Shown here: positions 42,206 through 42,339 of the stretch, piece by piece
Numbering within the stretch: the first letter of the stretch is position 1
Layout: the number at the start of each line of letters is the position of its first letter
Assembly (NCBI RefSeq): GCF_004328075.1
Contig: NZ_SJFN01000008.1
Location: forward strand, 58,725-101,063
Source: Siculibacillus lacustris
GTDB lineage: Bacteria; Pseudomonadota; Alphaproteobacteria; Rhizobiales; Ancalomicrobiaceae
DNA: 42,339 bases
Direction: 5' to 3'
Position numbers and translations under genes: made by a program
Notes under the pieces: generated by a model
The model's database searches: none
Told to the model about the DNA's origin: nothing
Seen by the model: the letters and a program-made list of their open reading frames with translations, nothing else

Positions 42206-42339
42206 TCAGGGCCGCTGCGACCGACGACGGTCGAAACGGGCGAGGTCGATCACCCGGTCGGGAATCGACACCGCGAAGGTCGCGCCGGGTCCGTCGTCGA
42301 CCAGTTCGATGGTGCCGCCGTGGGCGCGCACCAGTTCGG
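42206..42339 (-). CDS. C-terminal end of a sensor histidine kinase (partial)
   Basis: The last 43 residues are present: ELVRAHGGTIELVDDGPGATFAVSIPDRVIDLARF and a basic tail. HGGTIELVDDGPGATFAVSIP is the end of an HATPase_c domain, with the glycine-rich G2-type box seen in two-component kinases. The sensor part and any response regulator lie beyond the window edge. It ends 45 bp before the isomerase gene on the same strand, so co-transcription is possible. Confidence 0.8.
   Translation of the reverse strand, partial: ELVRAHGGTIELVDDGPGATFAVSIPDRVIDLARFDRRRSQRP

Overview
This is a high-GC stretch of ordinary-looking chromosome from an alphaproteobacterium, most likely in the Hyphomicrobiales (Rhizobiales). 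The evidence is a ctp/cpa-type Flp pilus cluster with divergent TadE-like genes, a UbiTUV module for oxygen-independent ubiquinone synthesis, candidate CtrA, FixK/FNR and EcfG-type sites, an ABC-fed nucleoside salvage operon and a Urc4-family gene. The genus cannot be fixed from the window. No transposase, integrase, phage gene or CRISPR array was seen. Many long reading frames antisense to real genes are GC-driven artefacts and were left out.

Layout. (1) 1-6333: Tad/Flp pilus locus. The pilin, cpaA, cpaB, cpaC, cpaD and the first codons of a cpaE candidate run leftward. A secreted pilus N-domain protein and two TadE-type minor pilins run rightward. (2) 6278-9697: leftward upp, ribokinase, a membrane-anchored retropepsin-like protease and an orphan PhnD-type binding protein that ends inside the last TadE gene. 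(3) 9836-12828: a TPP riboswitch, thiM, thiE and a urc4 (DUF1688) gene, rightward. (4) 12832-21530: a leftward operon for nucleoside uptake (BMP-type binding protein, ATPase, two permeases) and breakdown (cdd, a purine nucleoside phosphorylase, deoA, deoB). (5) 21845-29654: glk, a DUF3303 protein, hrpB, a MarR-type regulator, a low-molecular-weight phosphatase, truA, fmt, a class A acid phosphatase and a PhnA-like protein. (6) 29757-32024: tRNA-Lys(CTT), then leuA with a previously uncalled leucine-rich leader peptide. (7) 32025-35680: an acyltransferase-3 protein and ubiT-ubiU-ubiV. (8) 35901-42339: a DeoR regulator with an MFS exporter, tex, a SorC regulator, a lyxose/mannose-isomerase-like protein and the end of a histidine kinase.

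How the parts work together. Imported nucleosides are deaminated (Cdd) and phosphorolysed (PNP, DeoA). The pentose 1-phosphates become 5-phosphates (DeoB), free ribose can be captured by ribokinase, and uracil is returned to UMP by Upp. Urc4 belongs to the URC uracil-catabolic pathway, which also starts from uracil and PRPP, but no urc1 is present here. UbiTUV would keep ubiquinone synthesis going without oxygen, and a FixK/FNR-like box precedes it.

The most informative new elements are regulatory: a 34-residue leader peptide with seven leucines ahead of leuA, a TPP riboswitch whose 3' end contains the thiM ribosome binding site, and candidate FixK, EcfG, CtrA, DeoR and SorC sites. I found no gene cluster that looks like an undescribed multi-protein system.
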